Part shown: positions 5,224 through 6,395 of the stretch, piece by piece
Layout of the letters: the number at the start of each line of letters is the position of its first letter
How positions within the stretch are numbered: the first letter of the stretch is position 1
Assembly (NCBI GenBank): GCA_017860375.1
Contig: JAGDMB010000149.1
Coordinates: 1 to 6,395, forward strand
Length of the DNA: 6,395 nucleotides
Direction of reading: 5' to 3'
From: Bacteroidota bacterium
GTDB lineage: Bacteria; Bacteroidota; Bacteroidia; Bacteroidales; UBA10428
Program-made: the position numbers and the translations under genes
The notes under the pieces: generated by a model
The model's input: only the letters and a program-made list of their open reading frames with translations
Told to the model about the DNA's origin: nothing
Databases searched by the model: none

Positions 5224-6395
5224 ATGATCAGTAAAATACAAATATATTCACGGGGGATATTAACAGCAGCACGAAAAAGGATCTCCCTTACTTTGATCAT
5301 TTTATCCGCCGTTCTTACCGCTTCTTTTTCTCAGGATACCCTTCGGCAGGGCTTTTCGGGTGCCCTTGCAAAGGAGGCTGATACCCTTCAGACCTTGGCC
5401 GTGGATACCCTGGCAGAGCATACGGATACTCCGGCAAAACATACGGATATACCGGCACAGCTTACGGATACGCTGGGACAGAACACGGATACCTCATGGA
5501 CCGTTGACCGCGGTAACCAAAACCTTCCTTCCGATACCCTGGTGCAGGTGAGCGATTCCATCCTCACGGATACCCTTGCAACAGCCGGTGCAAAGAATAA
5601 AAAGAATGTACTGGAGGCCGAAGTGAAATATACAGCGGAAGATTCTTTCCGGATCGTTATAAGCGAACAGAAGATATACCTTTATAAGGCGGCAACCGTG
5701 CAATACCAGAATATCAACCTGGCATCCGATTACGTGGAATTCGACATGGACAACAGCACGGTGAAGGCAACAGGACTTTTGGATACCGCTGAGGTGGTGA
5801 AAGGCAAGCCGGTATTTAAGCAGGACAATGAAACGTTCGATTCGGATACCCTCATGTACAATTTTAAATCGCGCAAAGGGGTCATTAAGAATATAGTGAC
5901 CAAGCAAGGAGATGGCTTTCTGCACAGTAAGCAGACCAAGCGGCTTTCCGATGGACAGATCGACGTGAAAGGCGGTAAATATACCACCTGCGATGCCCCG
6001 CATCCGCATTTTTATATTGGCCTGACAAAGGCCATCGCCATCCCCGATGATAAGATCGTCAGCGGTCCCGCCTACCTTGTGATGGAGGATGTCCCCATCC
6101 CTCTTGCCCTGCCTTTCGGTTTTTTTCCGAATACGACGGAACGCGCATCGGGAATTATTATTCCAAAATACGGGGAGGAAAAGAACCGCGGCTTTTACCT
6201 GCGCGACGGAGGCGTGTACCTGGCCCTGAACGATTATCTCGATCTGACCGTGCTCGGCACCCTGTATTCGAGGGGCACATGGGGGGTCAGTGCGACCACC
6301 GGATACCGAAAAAGATACAAATACAACGGAAGCTTTTTTGCACAGTATTACAGAAACCGCATTGCTGACGGGAATGAAGAAGAAAGGGCCGGAAC
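5224..6395 (+). CDS. lptD: LPS assembly protein LptD, Bacteroidota type (N-terminal part, runs off the window)
   Basis: An open frame from ATG 5224 continues to the right edge (390 codons plus two bases). LptD is the outer-membrane barrel that, with LptE, inserts lipopolysaccharide into the outer leaflet. Residues 1-36 form a signal peptide (basic AARKR, then hydrophobic 20-36, cleavage near FSQ). Residues 38-120 are a Thr/Asp-rich, repetitive, probably disordered linker with many DTL motifs. From about 129 the LptA/OstA-like beta-jellyroll domain begins (VLEAEVKYTAEDSFRIVI, then IYLYKAATVQYQNINLASDY). Then come motifs typical of Bacteroidota LptD: TTCDAPHPHFY (254-264), GPAYLVMEDVPIPLALPFGFFP (281-302, quoted as two parts GPAYLVMEDVPI and PLALPFGFFP), SGIIIPKYGEE and FYLRDGG, leading into the first barrel strands. 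In this phylum the full protein is usually about 900 residues, so more than half lies outside. The start is the first ATG after an in-frame TAG at 5215-5217. It is divergent from the amidase operon. Confidence 0.92.
   Translation, partial: MISKIQIYSRGILTAARKRISLTLIILSAVLTASFSQDTLRQGFSGALAKEADTLQTLAVDTLAEHTDTPAKHTDIPAQLTDTLGQNTDTSWTVDRGNQNLPSDTLVQVSDSILTDTLATAGAKNKKNVLEAEVKYTAEDSFRIVISEQKIYLYKAATVQYQNINLASDYVEFDMDNSTVKATGLLDTAEVVKGKPVFKQDNETFDSDTLMYNFKSRKGVIKNIVTKQGDGFLHSKQTKRLSDGQIDVKGGKYTTCDAPHPHFYIGLTKAIAIPDDKIVSGPAYLVMEDVPIPLALPFGFFPNTTERASGIIIPKYGEEKNRGFYLRDGGVYLALNDYLDLTVLGTLYSRGTWGVSATTGYRKRYKYNGSFFAQYYRNRIADGNEEERAG
5419..5481 (+). repeat. 21-bp tandem repeat inside lptD encoding a 7-residue repeat
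   Basis: Three consecutive 21-bp units lie in the linker just after the signal peptide: 5419-5439, 5440-5460 and 5461-5481. Each follows the pattern (C)(A/T)TACGGATA followed by a variable CCGGCA-like half. They encode HTDTPAK, HTDIPAQ and LTDTLGQ (residues 66-86). A shorter relative precedes them (VDTLAE, 60-65) and a decayed one follows (NTDTSWT, 87-93). Changes in copy number by 21 bp keep the frame, so the linker could vary in length without loss of the protein. Confidence 0.85.

Noticed and set aside
5494..6009. Minus-strand open frame of 171 codons opposite lptD
   Set aside because: The plus-strand frame carries a signal peptide and LptD motifs throughout. The antisense frame has no recognisable features.

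Overview
The window looks like chromosome from a member of the Bacteroidota, probably Bacteroidales-like. The evidence is the long Bacteroidota-style LptD with its PHPHFY and EDVPIPLALPFGFFP motifs, an amidase with a SPOR-like tail directly followed by a single-domain MCE protein, the absence of clear Shine-Dalgarno sequences before the starts (A/T-rich leaders instead), and a TAnnTTTG-type -7 box. Base composition is moderate and similar throughout. I see no transposase, integrase, tRNA, rRNA or CRISPR, so this is mostly ordinary core genome.

Layout: (1) bases 1-144 are the last 47 codons of a class II aminoacyl-tRNA synthetase, best read as HisS. (2) After a 121-bp gap, two tightly linked plus-strand genes (266-2068 and 2079-2768, 10 bp apart) encode a complete Ktr/Trk-type potassium uptake system: a membrane subunit with an extra N-terminal membrane module, and a single-RCK cytosolic gating subunit. 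(3) The 172-bp gap between converging genes (2769-2940) is filled by a degenerate heptamer array, consensus CTAACCT, interrupted by an imperfect 18/19-bp direct repeat that also contains a 7-bp inverted repeat. (4) On the minus strand an exported N-acetylmuramoyl-L-alanine amidase (5109-3877) and an MCE/MlaD-like lipid-transport protein (3873-2941) form an operon with a 3-bp spacer. (5) A 114-bp divergent intergenic region separates this operon from the plus-strand lptD, which starts at 5224 and runs off the right edge.

The right half is therefore an envelope-biogenesis neighbourhood (peptidoglycan cleavage, lipid traffic between membranes, LPS insertion), and the left half is ion homeostasis. 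I did not find a convincing new biological system. The item most worth a second look is the heptamer array. Because 7 is coprime with 3, and the unit carries TAA on one strand and TAG on the other, it places stop codons in all six frames, and its complementary strand is rich in regularly spaced GG.
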